Assembly (NCBI GenBank): GCA_013388855.1
Contig: JACAEM010000022.1
Location: 45,323 to 109,322 of the forward strand
Reading direction: 5' to 3'
Source: Chloroflexota bacterium
GTDB lineage: Bacteria > Chloroflexota > Anaerolineae > Anaerolineales > Villigracilaceae
DNA length: 64,000 nucleotides
The position numbers and the translations under genes are program-made. The notes beneath the pieces were generated by a model that saw nothing but the letters and a program-made list of their open reading frames with translations, was not told the DNA's origin and did not search any database. Positions 1 through 8,425 of this stretch are shown here, in pieces (the first letter of the stretch is position 1; every line of letters begins with the position of its first letter).

Positions 1-406
1 TCACCCCCGCTTCCAGGACGACAAGATTTCCTGTGGAATCGATCACCCTGTCTCCTGCGTTCACAGTCACCGGCACGAGCTGCGCGTCTTCGTCCTCGAT
101 GCTGGGAACCTTTTCGAGGATGACGGCTTGGTATCCATACTCAACCACATCCATCGGTCCGTCGTAAACGGCGGAAAGTACGCTGCGCGCGGCGGAGTTC
201 AAACTTCCGTACGGATAAAGAGTCTCCGGCTCATCGCCAAGACAAACCGTCAATGAACGGGAGGCAGGCGTCGGCGTGACAGGAGGCGGGGGAGTCCCGG
301 TGGGGGTTTGCGGGGCGACCGGAATCTCCGTCTCGCGCGGCGAACAGGAGGTCACAGTCAAAACCAGTAACAGGCATAAAGAAAGGATTTTTTTCATAGG
401 GTTCAT
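1..406 (-). CDS. Peptide ABC transporter substrate-binding lipoprotein (N-terminal part, runs off the left edge)
   Basis: Only the first ~135 residues are in the window. The protein starts with a lysine-containing signal peptide that ends in a lipobox-like TSC at about residue 20. A Thr/Pro-rich spacer follows, then the start of a family 5 extracellular solute-binding domain (LTVCLGDEPETLYPYGS, typical of oligopeptide- and nickel-binding proteins). I chose ATG 406 because AAGGGA lies seven bases upstream; ATG 397 is the alternative. It is the last gene of the minus-strand importer operon and would deliver peptides to the permeases encoded upstream, making it a second binding protein for one transporter. 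Family assignment is fairly firm; the ligand is unknown. Confidence 0.8.
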   Translation of the reverse strand, partial: MNPMKKILSLCLLLVLTVTSCSPRETEIPVAPQTPTGTPPPPVTPTPASRSLTVCLGDEPETLYPYGSLNSAARSVLSAVYDGPMDVVEYGYQAVILEKVPSIEDEDAQLVPVTVNAGDRVIDSTGNLVVLEAGV

Positions 407-473
407 GCTCGCATCCCTTAGTGGTGGATTAGCCTATTATACAGTCAAGCCGCCCATGCAGCGGCTCGATGAT

Positions 474-1175
474 TCAGGGTGAACCCCTGCGAAACCGTCG
501 CAGCAAAATGAACAGAAGAAGGATGAGAACGAGAACAGGGAACAGGAGCCAAAGCGAAACGCCGGATGCCCGACTCGTACCCTGCGGAGGGGTGGGAGAC
601 GCTTCGACCTTCCTAATCACAACCTGCTCCGCGTTGGACGCGTTGAGTTCCACCCGGGCATCCCACAGACCATTCTCGCGCAGCAGGAAGGCTGTGATGC
701 GCCAGATCTCCTCCTGTTTCAGGCTGCCCGGATCCCAATAAGGCATGGCGGCAAATATGTAGGATTGCAACACCGCCGCGTTGGCGAATTTTTGCAGGGC
801 GTCCTCGCCGATGACCGCCGGGATGACCATCGGAAGCGTAAACCCGTTCTCGTAGGGGCGCTTGCCATGACAGCCCGATTGCCAGCAATCGACCTCGCCC
901 GGGGGGTATGTTTCCCGGAATTCCTGGGTGAGTCCCTGTCCGCGGTCACCGTGGCAGGGAAGGCAATACAGCCAGTAATCCTGCGCGCCCAAATCCGCCT
1001 GGGATGGTTCGGCAGGGACTGTCGGCTTGGCGAGCCGTTCCAAGGGCGAGAGCGTGCCGGTGGGAGTGGCTTGCTGGTTCACGGATGCCGCCCCGCCATC
1101 GAAAAATAGCCCTGCCATGAGCAGGGCTATTCCTAAAGCGATTGTACCGGTTCTAACCAGGAGTTTTGCGTACAC
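474..1175 (-). CDS. Membrane-anchored c-type cytochrome
   Basis: About 233 residues. An N-terminal hydrophobic signal segment is followed by a heme-binding motif CLPCHGDRGQG. A second, unusual CWQSGCHG (C-X4-C-H) lies about 30 residues later. The class I fold ends with a candidate axial-Met region (AAMPYWDPGSL) and a final helix (EEIWRITAFLLREN). A C-terminal transmembrane segment (about 20 hydrophobic residues) is followed by RRFRRG, which would anchor it with the heme domain outside the membrane. The start used is GTG 1175, four bases after the oppC stop, because it gives a clean signal peptide; an ATG at 1226 would overlap oppC. An electron-transfer protein between two binding-protein genes is unexpected. 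Its redox partner cannot be told from the sequence. Confidence 0.75.
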   Translation of the reverse strand: MYAKLLVRTGTIALGIALLMAGLFFDGGAASVNQQATPTGTLSPLERLAKPTVPAEPSQADLGAQDYWLYCLPCHGDRGQGLTQEFRETYPPGEVDCWQSGCHGKRPYENGFTLPMVIPAVIGEDALQKFANAAVLQSYIFAAMPYWDPGSLKQEEIWRITAFLLRENGLWDARVELNASNAEQVVIRKVEASPTPPQGTSRASGVSLWLLFPVLVLILLLFILLRRFRRGSP

Positions 1176-1179
1176 AGAA

Positions 1180-2220
1180 CTAGGTCTTGCCTCGCATGCG
1201 TGGGTCGAGAACGTCGCGCAGGGCATCGCCCAGCAGGTTCCATCCCATCACGAAGAGTACCAGCGTCAGACCGGGCCAGACCACAATGTACCAGTATTGG
1301 TTCAGGCTGATGATCCAGTTGCGGGCGAAGGACAGCACCTGTCCCCAGTCGGCATAGCCGATCTCTGTACCGATCCCCAGGAAGGACAGGGCGGCAAAGG
1401 AGAGCACCACGTCGCCGATCGCCAGGGAAGCCAGCACCAGTGTGGGGAAGATGGCGTTGGGCAGGATGTGGCGGAACAGGATGCGGCTGTCTTTGACGCC
1501 GATGACGCGCGCCGCCATGACATAGTCACGTTCCTTGGTGGAGAGGATGTCGCCGCGCACGATACGGGCGTATCCCATCCACCCGAACGTGATCAGGGCA
1601 AGGATGGAGGGAACCAGGCTCCTTCCTATCTTGGGCGTGAGAACGGCTGCCAGAATCAAGGCCGCGAGCAGGAAGGGAAGCGTGAGCATAATATCCACGA
1701 TGCGCATGAGGATGTTATCCACGACTCCGCCGTAGTATGCTGAAACCGACCCGATGACCACACCGATGAGGAAGGTCGAAATCACCACGATCATGCCGGT
1801 GGTGAAAGCGGTGCGGGTTCCCCAAATCACCCCATAGAAGACGTCGTACTGTCCCTGGGATGTGCCAAAAATGTGGACCCATTGATCCGTCTTCATGATA
1901 GGCTTCCACCAGAACGGCAGTGGAGGCTGGTTGCGATTCCAAGGAGATCCCATCGGCTGGGGATCTGCCTTGAAACCATCGCGCGGGATCTTATAAGGAT
2001 CATTGGGATTCAAGGGCGGCGCAATGACCGGGGCGGCAAGCGCAATAATCACAAAGAACACGATCAGCGAAAAACCCATGATGGAAGCCGGGGTCTTGAA
2101 CATCCCCATGAGTACGCGGTAGTTTTCCGGACCCAGAAAACGTTCCAGCCGCCCGATCTTGCGCATCGCGACGGTTTCGCCCAGTAGGGAGTTATCCCCT
2201 GTTGGTGTATGTGTGGTCAT
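1180..2220 (-). CDS. Oligopeptide/dipeptide ABC transporter permease, OppC/DppC type
   Basis: 346 residues, with a cytoplasmic N-terminus, one transmembrane helix near residues 50-75 and a five-helix BPD_transp_1 core. The EAA-like coupling loop reads RHILPNAIFPTLVLASLAIGD in the cytoplasmic loop before the last helices, as in OppC. The loop after helix 1 carries the family-typical substrate-side signature PLNPNDPYK. It forms a heterodimeric channel with the OppB-type gene that ends nine bases upstream, and takes peptides from the binding proteins encoded at 3443-5506 and 1-406. The length is slightly above the usual ~300 because of the N-terminal extension. Assignment is secure at family level; substrate specificity is inferred only. 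Confidence 0.93.
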   Translation of the reverse strand: MTTHTPTGDNSLLGETVAMRKIGRLERFLGPENYRVLMGMFKTPASIMGFSLIVFFVIIALAAPVIAPPLNPNDPYKIPRDGFKADPQPMGSPWNRNQPPLPFWWKPIMKTDQWVHIFGTSQGQYDVFYGVIWGTRTAFTTGMIVVISTFLIGVVIGSVSAYYGGVVDNILMRIVDIMLTLPFLLAALILAAVLTPKIGRSLVPSILALITFGWMGYARIVRGDILSTKERDYVMAARVIGVKDSRILFRHILPNAIFPTLVLASLAIGDVVLSFAALSFLGIGTEIGYADWGQVLSFARNWIISLNQYWYIVVWPGLTLVLFVMGWNLLGDALRDVLDPRMRGKT

Positions 2221-2229
2221 TCCGTCCTC

Positions 2230-3294
2230 CTAGGACAACCGTACGCGAGGATCGACGGTCGCGTATAGAATATCGACAACGAGGTTGGCGACGATCAGGA
2301 TCAACCCGTTAAAGAGGGCAAAACCCAGTACCGTCACCACATCCAATTGACCTGCCGCCTCCGCCGCCGCTTTGCCGATGCCCGGATAGTCGAAGACCGT
2401 CTCAGTGATCACCACGCCGCCCATCAATCCGACCACCGTAAAACCAGCCAGGGTGATCACCGAGATCATGGCATTGGGCCTGGCATGCTTGTAGACCACA
2501 TCGCGTTCGGGCAGACCTTTGGCGCGCGCCGTGGTGACATATTCCTGGCGCAGGGTCTCAAGCATCGAGGAACGCGTTACGCGCAGGAAGGTTGCCCAGT
2601 TGATGTAGGAGAGCGTCAGGATGGGCAGGATCATATGCCGCAAAGCGTCGAGGAACACGTCGAAACGTCCATTCAAGAGGCTGTCAATTGTCAGGAGCGA
2701 CGTATACGTCTTGAAGCTGTCCGAACTTACGACTGCCTGCATGTCCGTCGAGAGCCTGCCTGGGGGAAACCATTGCAGGTTGGCATAAAAAACCATCAGC
2801 ATCAACAGACCAAAAACAAAGGTCGGGAAGGATGTACCGACGATGCTGAAAATGCGACCTGCCTGGTCGATGAAACCATTGTGATGAACTGCCGCCTGGA
2901 CCCCCAACCAGATACCGACAAGAATCACCGGAGCAACCGCCCAAAGGGTTAGGTCGAGCGTATTGGGGAAGCGCGTGGAAATCAATTCTGCAACAGGCTG
3001 GGAACCGGTCCGCGACCAGCCAAAGTCCCCGAAAAGGATACCGCCCGTCCGCTCGCCAGTGACCGGGTCAATTGTACCCACCAGCCAGCGCCAGTATTGA
3101 ATGTAGATGGGTTTATCCAAGCCGTACTTGAGGATGATCCCGTCGACCTGTCTTTCGGTCTTGGGAATGTCACGGACGTACAACGCGGAGCGCTCGACCG
3201 GTGTGAGGAACTGTAACATGCCAAAGATCAGAATCGTCACGCCAAATAACAGCACCGGCACGAGCAATAACCGCCGAATAATATAAGTGACCAT
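2230..3294 (-). CDS. Oligopeptide/dipeptide ABC transporter permease, OppB/DppB type
   Basis: 354 residues. The N-terminal signature MVTYIIRRLLLVPVLLFGVT is the classic first helix of OppB/DppB. Five further helices follow, and the coupling loop contains EYVTTARAKGLPERDV then HARPNAM, which docks on the ATPases. The gene starts 148 bases after the binding-protein stop, beyond a strong hairpin at 3386-3418, and ends nine bases before oppC, so the two permeases are co-translated. Its usual role is to form one half of the membrane channel for peptide import. The family is certain from the motifs; whether the ligand is a di-, oligopeptide or other solute is unknown. Confidence 0.93.
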   Translation of the reverse strand: MVTYIIRRLLLVPVLLFGVTILIFGMLQFLTPVERSALYVRDIPKTERQVDGIILKYGLDKPIYIQYWRWLVGTIDPVTGERTGGILFGDFGWSRTGSQPVAELISTRFPNTLDLTLWAVAPVILVGIWLGVQAAVHHNGFIDQAGRIFSIVGTSFPTFVFGLLMLMVFYANLQWFPPGRLSTDMQAVVSSDSFKTYTSLLTIDSLLNGRFDVFLDALRHMILPILTLSYINWATFLRVTRSSMLETLRQEYVTTARAKGLPERDVVYKHARPNAMISVITLAGFTVVGLMGGVVITETVFDYPGIGKAAAEAAGQLDVVTVLGFALFNGLILIVANLVVDILYATVDPRVRLS

Positions 3295-3385
3295 TTTGCC
3301 GTCTCCTTCAGATTATGTCATTCGGAAAGCGGCGAAAGGGTCAATTCGTCGCATTCCGCAGAACAAAATCGAATGATTTTGAAGA

Positions 3386-3418
3386 TATGGGGAGGGGCGC
3401 TCGGCGCCCCTCCCCATA
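3386..3418 (-). terminator. Perfect 15-bp hairpin between binding-protein and permease genes
   Basis: Positions 3386-3400 and 3404-3418 are perfect reverse complements around a three-base loop. The hairpin is GC-rich and lies 25 bases after the binding-protein stop. No U-run follows on the minus strand, so a full Rho-independent terminator is unlikely. In importer operons such hairpins commonly stabilise the 5' segment or partly terminate, so that more binding protein than permease is made. That role is inferred. Confidence 0.7.
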
Positions 3419-3442
3419 AAAGGTTCTGCTTACAGGAACATT

Positions 3443-5506
3443 CTACTCTTCGTACATCGTGTAGTAGTAGAAGCCGCTGTAGTTCTGGTTGTACTTGATG
3501 CCCTTGACGTAGCGGGGCATGAAGCCATGGCTGGTCGCCAACACGCCGATGATACCGGGCGCGTTGTCGTAGACCAACTGGTTCAATTGTGTGTAAATTT
3601 CATGGCGCTTGGCAGGATCGCTCTCGAGCACACCGGCGTTAATCAACGGGACGAACTGGCTCTTGATCTCAGCGGGGATGCTTTGGCGGCTGGCGTAGAA
3701 GGTCACGAGGTAGGGCACGTACCAGTTGTGCGGGTCGTGAATGTCCTCATGCCAACCAACGAAGAAGAGCGGGGCGAGCTTGGCGTTGATCGAGCGCAGG
3801 AAGGCGGGCCAAGGCAGACCGACGGACTCAACGATGAATTTCTCATTGATCGAGTTGACGTTCGCGGAGACCATCTCGACGAGGGTCTGGCGGGTGGTGT
3901 TGCCCTGGTTGTAGGTGCCGGAGAAGCGGAAACCAACGGTCCAGATATCGCCTTCGGGATCCTCACCAGCCGGGATGCCGTCTTTGTCGGCGTCAGCCAG
4001 TTTGAATTCTTCCTCGCACTTGGCGGGGTCGTAAGTGTAGACGGGATCGTCATCATTCCAGCCGGGCATGTCTTCGATCACAAGGCTGGTGGACTGGATG
4101 GCTTCACCATTGAAGATGTCATTGATGTAGGTCTCCCAGTCGAAGCAGTAATTGAAGGCTTTGCGGATGTGGACATCATTGAAGAAGTCCGCAGGAATAC
4201 CGTTGCCATCCAACTTGCCGGAACCGAGGTAGGTGTTGCTTCCGTCCGGATTGCCAACATTGAAGTTGAAGAAGATATCCGAGCGGGTGTTGCTGGAGCG
4301 GCCCAGGGTTACGCGGAACGGCTTGCTGTCATCTGTGACTTCGCAGACATAATCGACAGCCGCTTCATCCCAGTTACAAACTTCGCCGACCAACGCATCC
4401 ATCTGCGAGCGGTTCTCGGGCGGGACAGCCACAAAATCAGCATCGCCGGCTTGCATCATGGCAAAGCGGGTGCTCCATTCGTCCACTTGCTGGAAGACGA
4501 CGCGCTCGAGCTTGGCGGGTTCGCGCCAGTAATTATCGTTGCGGACCAAGACGATCTCTTCGCCGGCGGTCCAGTGATCGAGGATGAACGGACCAGTGCC
4601 ATTGGCGGTGTCATAGATCGGGTCGTTCTCAGGCTGCATGGCGTAGAAGTTCTGCCAGGTATCGCAGGAGCCATCCCAACCGCCCTGAGCGGCCACCCAG
4701 TCCTTATCCATGGCGGAGCTCCAGTAGCCCGCAATGGTGGAAATGAAGGGGGCCCACGGCAGAGCCAAGGTCATGCTGATGGTGCCGGCGGCATCATCCA
4801 CCACAAAGCGGGAATAGAGGTCTTCACAGACGCCCTTGAGGATCGCCGGGTCAACAGCCTTCATGCCTTCGACATTGTCATAGAGTTCGTACGGGATCCC
4901 GCCGATTTCCTCGGTAGAGACGCCGTCAGCAAGAGCCTCGAGTCCGTAGACTTGGGCAACTTCGACGATCTCAGAGATGTCAGAGGTGCCAACGCCGTAG
5001 AACGGTTCAACAATCAGGAATTGGGGCGAGGAGCCGCCGCCCTGCAACAGACCACGAACGAACGAATAAGCCACGTCCGAAGCGGTCAGGTCGGCGCCAT
5101 CGTGGAACTTGATCCCCTGATGAAGCTGGAAGGTATAGGTCTTCCCATCATCAGAGAGCGTCCAGGATTCAGCCAGCAGGGGTTCGAACTCGGAAAGGGA
5201 GTTGCCCTTGTAGGTCACCAACGTCTCATAGACGTTCTGGAGGATTTCACCACCGGCGGTTTCATAGTCGAGGGCCGGGTCGAGCAGGTCGGGTTCACCG
5301 AAGGAGGCCGATACAAAGGTGGTCGGGTCCTTCGACTTGGGTCCGGTAGCGGCCGGTTCCTCGGGCGCGCTGGTGGCAGCCGGTTCTTCAGGGGCGGTCG
5401 TAGCCGCAGGCTCTTCAGGAGCCGAGGTCGCAGGTGTGCCACCGCAGGCGGCCAACACCATACTGGCAACCACCAACAGGCTTAGTAAAGCAAACAGTTT
5501 ACGCAT
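3443..5506 (-). CDS. Peptide ABC transporter substrate-binding lipoprotein (SBP family 5)
   Basis: 687 residues. The start is set at ATG 5506 because GAGGAGAAG lies just upstream; an in-frame start 60 bases earlier lacks this and precedes the signal peptide. MRKLFALLSLLVVASMVLAAC gives a lipoprotein signal with LAAC as lipobox. A linker with three copies of TSAPEEPAA (5348-5428) follows. The mature domain shows SBP_bac_5 features: a LLDPALDY region near the start, LAESWTLSDDGKTYTFQL, and FHDGADLTASDVAYSF. The protein would be anchored outside the membrane and bind peptide-like ligands for the OppBC channel. It is longer than E. coli OppA (~540) because of the linker and insertions. Ligand unknown. 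Confidence 0.93.
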   Translation of the reverse strand: MRKLFALLSLLVVASMVLAACGGTPATSAPEEPAATTAPEEPAATSAPEEPAATGPKSKDPTTFVSASFGEPDLLDPALDYETAGGEILQNVYETLVTYKGNSLSEFEPLLAESWTLSDDGKTYTFQLHQGIKFHDGADLTASDVAYSFVRGLLQGGGSSPQFLIVEPFYGVGTSDISEIVEVAQVYGLEALADGVSTEEIGGIPYELYDNVEGMKAVDPAILKGVCEDLYSRFVVDDAAGTISMTLALPWAPFISTIAGYWSSAMDKDWVAAQGGWDGSCDTWQNFYAMQPENDPIYDTANGTGPFILDHWTAGEEIVLVRNDNYWREPAKLERVVFQQVDEWSTRFAMMQAGDADFVAVPPENRSQMDALVGEVCNWDEAAVDYVCEVTDDSKPFRVTLGRSSNTRSDIFFNFNVGNPDGSNTYLGSGKLDGNGIPADFFNDVHIRKAFNYCFDWETYINDIFNGEAIQSTSLVIEDMPGWNDDDPVYTYDPAKCEEEFKLADADKDGIPAGEDPEGDIWTVGFRFSGTYNQGNTTRQTLVEMVSANVNSINEKFIVESVGLPWPAFLRSINAKLAPLFFVGWHEDIHDPHNWYVPYLVTFYASRQSIPAEIKSQFVPLINAGVLESDPAKRHEIYTQLNQLVYDNAPGIIGVLATSHGFMPRYVKGIKYNQNYSGFYYYTMYEE
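5348..5428 (-). repeat. Three tandem 27-bp units coding TSAPEEPAA
   Basis: Residues 27-53 of the binding protein are three near-identical nonapeptides forming the flexible spacer between the lipid anchor and the ligand-binding domain. Copy number is likely to vary between strains because the DNA units are nearly identical. Confidence 0.8.
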
Positions 5507-5628
5507 TTTCTTCTCCTCACAAAATGTTGAAAGGTTTTGATTTGACACGTACAGTAGAACTGACACTTACTTCTATATCGGCTGGGAACCACCTCCTTTC
5601 AAAAGGGGACTCTATGTACCTTTGCCTT

Positions 5629-6630
5629 TTATATGAATCTTTCAGCAAAAAAACAGGCGACAAAGTGACCTGGTTTTATCTCGCGGAACTCAGGACGTGA
5701 TTCGGCGCACTGCGCCTCGGCGATTGGACACCGGGTGCGGAACCGGCAACCGGAGGGGGGATTTGCGGGTGAAGGGACGTCACCAGTAAGGATGGTTCGC
5801 TTCCGCTTCGCATCCGCGACCGGATCCGGGATCGGGACGGCTGATAACAGCGCCTGGGTGTACGGATGAAGCGGGTTGGAATACAAGGCATCGCGGTCGG
5901 CCAGTTCCACGATCACACCGAGGTACATGACCGCCACGCGGTCACTGATATGCTTCACCATCGAAAGGTCGTGGGCGATGAACAGATAGGTCAGATTGAA
6001 TTGCTCCTGCAACTCCTCCAGCAGGTTGACCACCTGCGCCTGGATTGAAACATCCAGCGCGGAGATCGGCTCATCACAAATAATGAAGGATGGCTGCAAC
6101 GCCAGGGCGCGCGCCACCCCGATGCGCTGGCGCTGTCCGCCGGAGAATTCGTGCGGGTAGCGGTTGGCGAACGACGGATTCAGGTTGACCAGTTCGAGCA
6201 AATGCTGGACGCGCTCGGAAATTTCCTTGCCAGTCCCAACATTGTGCACCATGAGCGGTTCGCCCACGATCTCGGCGACGGTCATACGGGGATTCAAGCT
6301 GGCATATGGATCCTGGAAGATCATCTGCATCTTGCGCCGCATCTTGCGGAGTTCCTCCCCTTTGAAATGCACAAGATCGACTCCCTCGAAATGGATGGAG
6401 CCTGCCGTCGGGCGGTACAACTGTAAAATGGTGCGCCCCGTTGTGGACTTGCCGCAACCGGACTCGCCAACCAATCCAAGTGTCTCGCCGCGTTTTACAT
6501 TGAAGCTGACACCGTCCACCGCGCGCACAGCGCCAACCTGACGCTGGAAAACGCCGCGGCGAATCGGAAAGTGCATCATCAGATTTTCAACCCGGAGCAG
6601 GATTTCGTTGTTTGTACTTTGAATGCCCAT
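5629..6630 (-). CDS. Oligopeptide ABC transporter ATP-binding protein, OppF/DppF type
   Basis: 333 residues. Walker [10 protein letters not shown] lies near residue 55, then the Q-loop ([16 protein letters not shown]), the signature [15 protein letters not shown], Walker [13 protein letters not shown] and the H-loop ([15 protein letters not shown]). The C-terminal oligopeptide-transporter extension carries the cysteine cluster [14 protein letters not shown], which in some OppD/OppF proteins ligates an iron-sulfur cluster. The ATG overlaps the stop of the OppD-type gene by one base (TAATG), so the two ATPases are translationally coupled. They power the OppBC channel as a heterodimer. Family assignment is secure. 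Confidence 0.95.
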   Translation of the reverse strand: MGIQSTNNEILLRVENLMMHFPIRRGVFQRQVGAVRAVDGVSFNVKRGETLGLVGESGCGKSTTGRTILQLYRPTAGSIHFEGVDLVHFKGEELRKMRRKMQMIFQDPYASLNPRMTVAEIVGEPLMVHNVGTGKEISERVQHLLELVNLNPSFANRYPHEFSGGQRQRIGVARALALQPSFIICDEPISALDVSIQAQVVNLLEELQEQFNLTYLFIAHDLSMVKHISDRVAVMYLGVIVELADRDALYSNPLHPYTQALLSAVPIPDPVADAKRKRTILTGDVPSPANPPSGCRFRTRCPIAEAQCAESRPEFREIKPGHFVACFFAERFI

Positions 6631-7619
6631 TATCTTGGTCTCCCGGTCTTGGTATCCACCCAGCAGGCAACACGGTGCTCAGGCGCAACCATCTCGAGCG
6701 TGGGGTTTTCTTTCCAGCATCGCTCCATGGCCCATTTACAACGCGGAGCAAAAGGACAGACGTTCGGTTTTTCGTATAAAACCGGAGGCAGTCCTTCGAT
6801 TGAATACAGTTTGGAGCGTTCCTTCTCATCGACACGCGGGAGACTGCCGAGCAATCCAATCGTATAGGGATGAGACGGATTGGCGTACAGGTCGTTGACC
6901 TGCGCTTCTTCGATGATGAGACCACCGTACATGACCGCCACGCGCCGCGCAAGTCCCGCCACAACACCCAAGTCATGTGTGATCCAGATGATTGCCATAC
7001 CGAGTTCGTCGCGCAGTCTCTTTACCAGGTCGGTAATTTGCGCCTGGATGGTCACATCCAGCGCGGTGGTGGGCTCGTCGGCAATCAGAATCTGCGGACT
7101 GCAGGACAACGCCATGGCGATCATTACGCGCTGGCGCATACCGCCGGAGTATTGGTGGGGATAATCGTTCAAACGTTCCTTGGCGTTTGGAATGCCCACC
7201 ATACCCAGCAGTTCAGCCGCGCGTTCGCGTGCCTGCTTCCGGGTCATACCCACATGGATCATGAGCGGCTCTTCAAGTTGACGTCCGATGGTCAACACAG
7301 GATTCAACGATGTCATTGGATCCTGAAAGATCATGGCAATCTGTGCGCCGCGTATATGTCGTAATTCTTCTCTGGACATCTGGATGAGATCTTGCCCGGA
7401 AAATATCGCTTTCCCCGCAATGATCTTTCCGGGAGGGGAGGGAATCAAGCCCATGACCGAGAGCATGGTCACACTCTTGCCGCACCCGCTCTCACCAACC
7501 ACCCCTAAAGTTTCACTTTCTGCAAGCCCGAAGGAGACACCATTTACTGCGTGTACCACTCCATCCGGGGTCTTAAAAGTCGTTTCAAGCCCTTGCACAT
7601 CAAGTATGAAGTCGGGCAT
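6630..7619 (-). CDS. Oligopeptide ABC transporter ATP-binding protein, OppD/DppD type
   Basis: 329 residues; first gene of the importer operon. Walker [11 protein letters not shown] lies near residue 40, followed by [13 protein letters not shown], the signature [15 protein letters not shown], Walker [13 protein letters not shown] and [13 protein letters not shown]. The C-terminal extension contains [14 protein letters not shown]. It pairs with the OppF-type protein encoded one base downstream. Translation starts 58 bases after the predicted transcription start, and AAAGGAAAT lies just upstream of the ATG. The promoter and a 17-bp palindrome lie immediately upstream, so the whole operon is probably controlled here. 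Confidence 0.95.
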   Translation of the reverse strand: MPDFILDVQGLETTFKTPDGVVHAVNGVSFGLAESETLGVVGESGCGKSVTMLSVMGLIPSPPGKIIAGKAIFSGQDLIQMSREELRHIRGAQIAMIFQDPMTSLNPVLTIGRQLEEPLMIHVGMTRKQARERAAELLGMVGIPNAKERLNDYPHQYSGGMRQRVMIAMALSCSPQILIADEPTTALDVTIQAQITDLVKRLRDELGMAIIWITHDLGVVAGLARRVAVMYGGLIIEEAQVNDLYANPSHPYTIGLLGSLPRVDEKERSKLYSIEGLPPVLYEKPNVCPFAPRCKWAMERCWKENPTLEMVAPEHRVACWVDTKTGRPR

Positions 7620-7649
7620 CTACGTATTTCCTTTACAGCAGTGGAGTAT

Positions 7650-7666
7650 TAGAACATCCTGTTCTA
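7650..7666. promoter_or_regulatory. 17-bp palindrome downstream of the opp promoter, candidate operator
   Basis: TAGAACA-tcc-TGTTCTA has seven-base arms with a three-base centre. It lies about 12-28 bases downstream of the predicted opp transcription start, a position suited to a repressor that blocks elongation or initiation. No regulator gene adjoins it, so the binding protein is unknown. Confidence 0.5.
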
Positions 7667-7684
7667 GAGTGCCAAGCAGACCGA

Positions 7685-7712
7685 ATTATACCTAATTCTC
7701 CAAGTGCGTCAA
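7685..7712 (-). promoter_or_regulatory. Sigma70-type promoter of the opp operon
   Basis: On the minus strand TTGACG (7707-7712) is followed after 16 bases by TATAAT (7685-7690), close to consensus. The predicted start of transcription is near 7678, giving a leader of about 58 bases before oppD. Confidence 0.8.
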
Positions 7713-7726
7713 CAGTAGCGCACTCG

Positions 7727-7747
7727 TAGGGCAATCATAGGGCAATC
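7727..7747. repeat. Direct repeat TAGGGCAATC x2, 11-bp period, upstream of the opp promoter
   Basis: Two exact ten-base copies are spaced 11 bp start to start, placing them on the same face of the helix. They lie 15-35 bases upstream of the opp -35 element. Such an arrangement fits an activator site; function is inferred. Confidence 0.4.
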
Positions 7748-7754
7748 GAATCAC

Positions 7755-7782
7755 AAAAAACAGTTCTAGAGAACTGTTTTTT
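7755..7782. terminator. A/T-flanked perfect hairpin between oppD and mscL promoters
   Basis: AAAAAACAGTTC and GAACTGTTTTTT form a perfect 12-bp stem around TAGA. The shape is that of a bidirectional intrinsic terminator, yet it lies between two divergent promoters rather than after genes. It may insulate the promoters or end an unseen short transcript. Confidence 0.5.
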
Positions 7783-7854
7783 ACAACACTCCAGCAGGAT
7801 GACAGGGCAGCGATTGAAGTTGCAGGGATATACCGTCAAACGTTTCCATATTCG

Positions 7855-7883
7855 TTGACATCCCCTTTTCCAAACGGTAGAAT
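7855..7883 (+). promoter_or_regulatory. Sigma70-type promoter of mscL
   Basis: TTGACA (7855-7860), a 17-base spacer and TAGAAT (7878-7883). It leaves a ~33-base leader that carries GGAGGAGG before the mscL ATG. Confidence 0.8.
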
Positions 7884-7922
7884 ACATTTGGACACGATAT
7901 TTTTCATCTGGAGGAGGTTTTC

Positions 7923-8309
7923 ATGCTGAAAGAATTCAAGGAGTTCGCCATGCGCGGCAACGTCATGGACCTGGCAATTGCAGTAATCATCGGCGGCGCG
8001 TTCGGAAAGATCATTGCCTCGCTCGTCAACGATGTGCTGATGCCGTTGATCGGGCTGTTACTCGGCGGACTCGACTTTAGCGGGCTGGCGATCACCGTAC
8101 GTGACGCGTCCATCAAGTATGGTTTGTTCATCCAAGCCATTGTGGACTTCATCATCGTTGCTTTTGTCATCTTCCTGTTGGTACGGACAATGAATAAGAT
8201 GAAGAAACCGGCTCCTGCGGCGGAACCCACCACCAAGGATTGTCCACACTGTTTCACCGCCATCCCCATCAAAGCCACACGCTGCCCGAATTGCACTTCG
8301 CAATTGTAA
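7923..8309 (+). CDS. mscL: Large-conductance mechanosensitive channel MscL with C-terminal zinc ribbon
   Basis: 128 residues, the usual MscL length. The N-terminus ([30 protein letters not shown]) gives the amphipathic S1 helix and the pore-lining first transmembrane helix with its Gly/Ala-rich constriction. The second transmembrane helix lies near residues 70-98. The cytoplasmic tail departs from E. coli MscL: after KKPAPAAEP it carries CPHC-X11-CPNC, a predicted rubredoxin/zinc-ribbon-like knuckle, in place of the bundle-forming helix. It acts as an emergency valve on osmotic downshock in the cytoplasmic membrane. A good Shine-Dalgarno (GGAGGAGG) and promoter precede it; a hairpin terminator follows. 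Confidence 0.96.
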   Translation: MLKEFKEFAMRGNVMDLAIAVIIGGAFGKIIASLVNDVLMPLIGLLLGGLDFSGLAITVRDASIKYGLFIQAIVDFIIVAFVIFLLVRTMNKMKKPAPAAEPTTKDCPHCFTAIPIKATRCPNCTSQL

Positions 8310-8329
8310 ATTTCATACCCAACAGCATG

Positions 8330-8371
8330 AAGTAGAGAGTAGGTTTGTGATAGACTACTCTCTACTTTCTA
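8330..8371 (+). terminator. Terminator after mscL
   Basis: A 13-bp perfect stem (8330-8342 with 8355-8367, core AGTAGAGAGTAG) around a 12-base loop, followed by TTCTATTTC. It sits 20 bases after the mscL stop. Confidence 0.7.
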
Positions 8372-8425
8372 TTTCAAAGAGCGTATTTGACGTTCTCTAC
8401 CGTCAATGTTGCGCCAGGTTATTTC

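Noticed and set aside
3527..5485. 652-codon open frame on the plus strand opposite the binding-protein gene
   Set aside because: Antisense to a gene with a signal peptide, lipobox and strong family match; its product has no recognisable domain and its openness follows from the codon use of the real gene.
7755..7782. LexA-type SOS box
   Set aside because: The core is GTTC-N4-GAAC, the reverse of the GAAC-N4-GTTC used by Gram-positive-type LexA.
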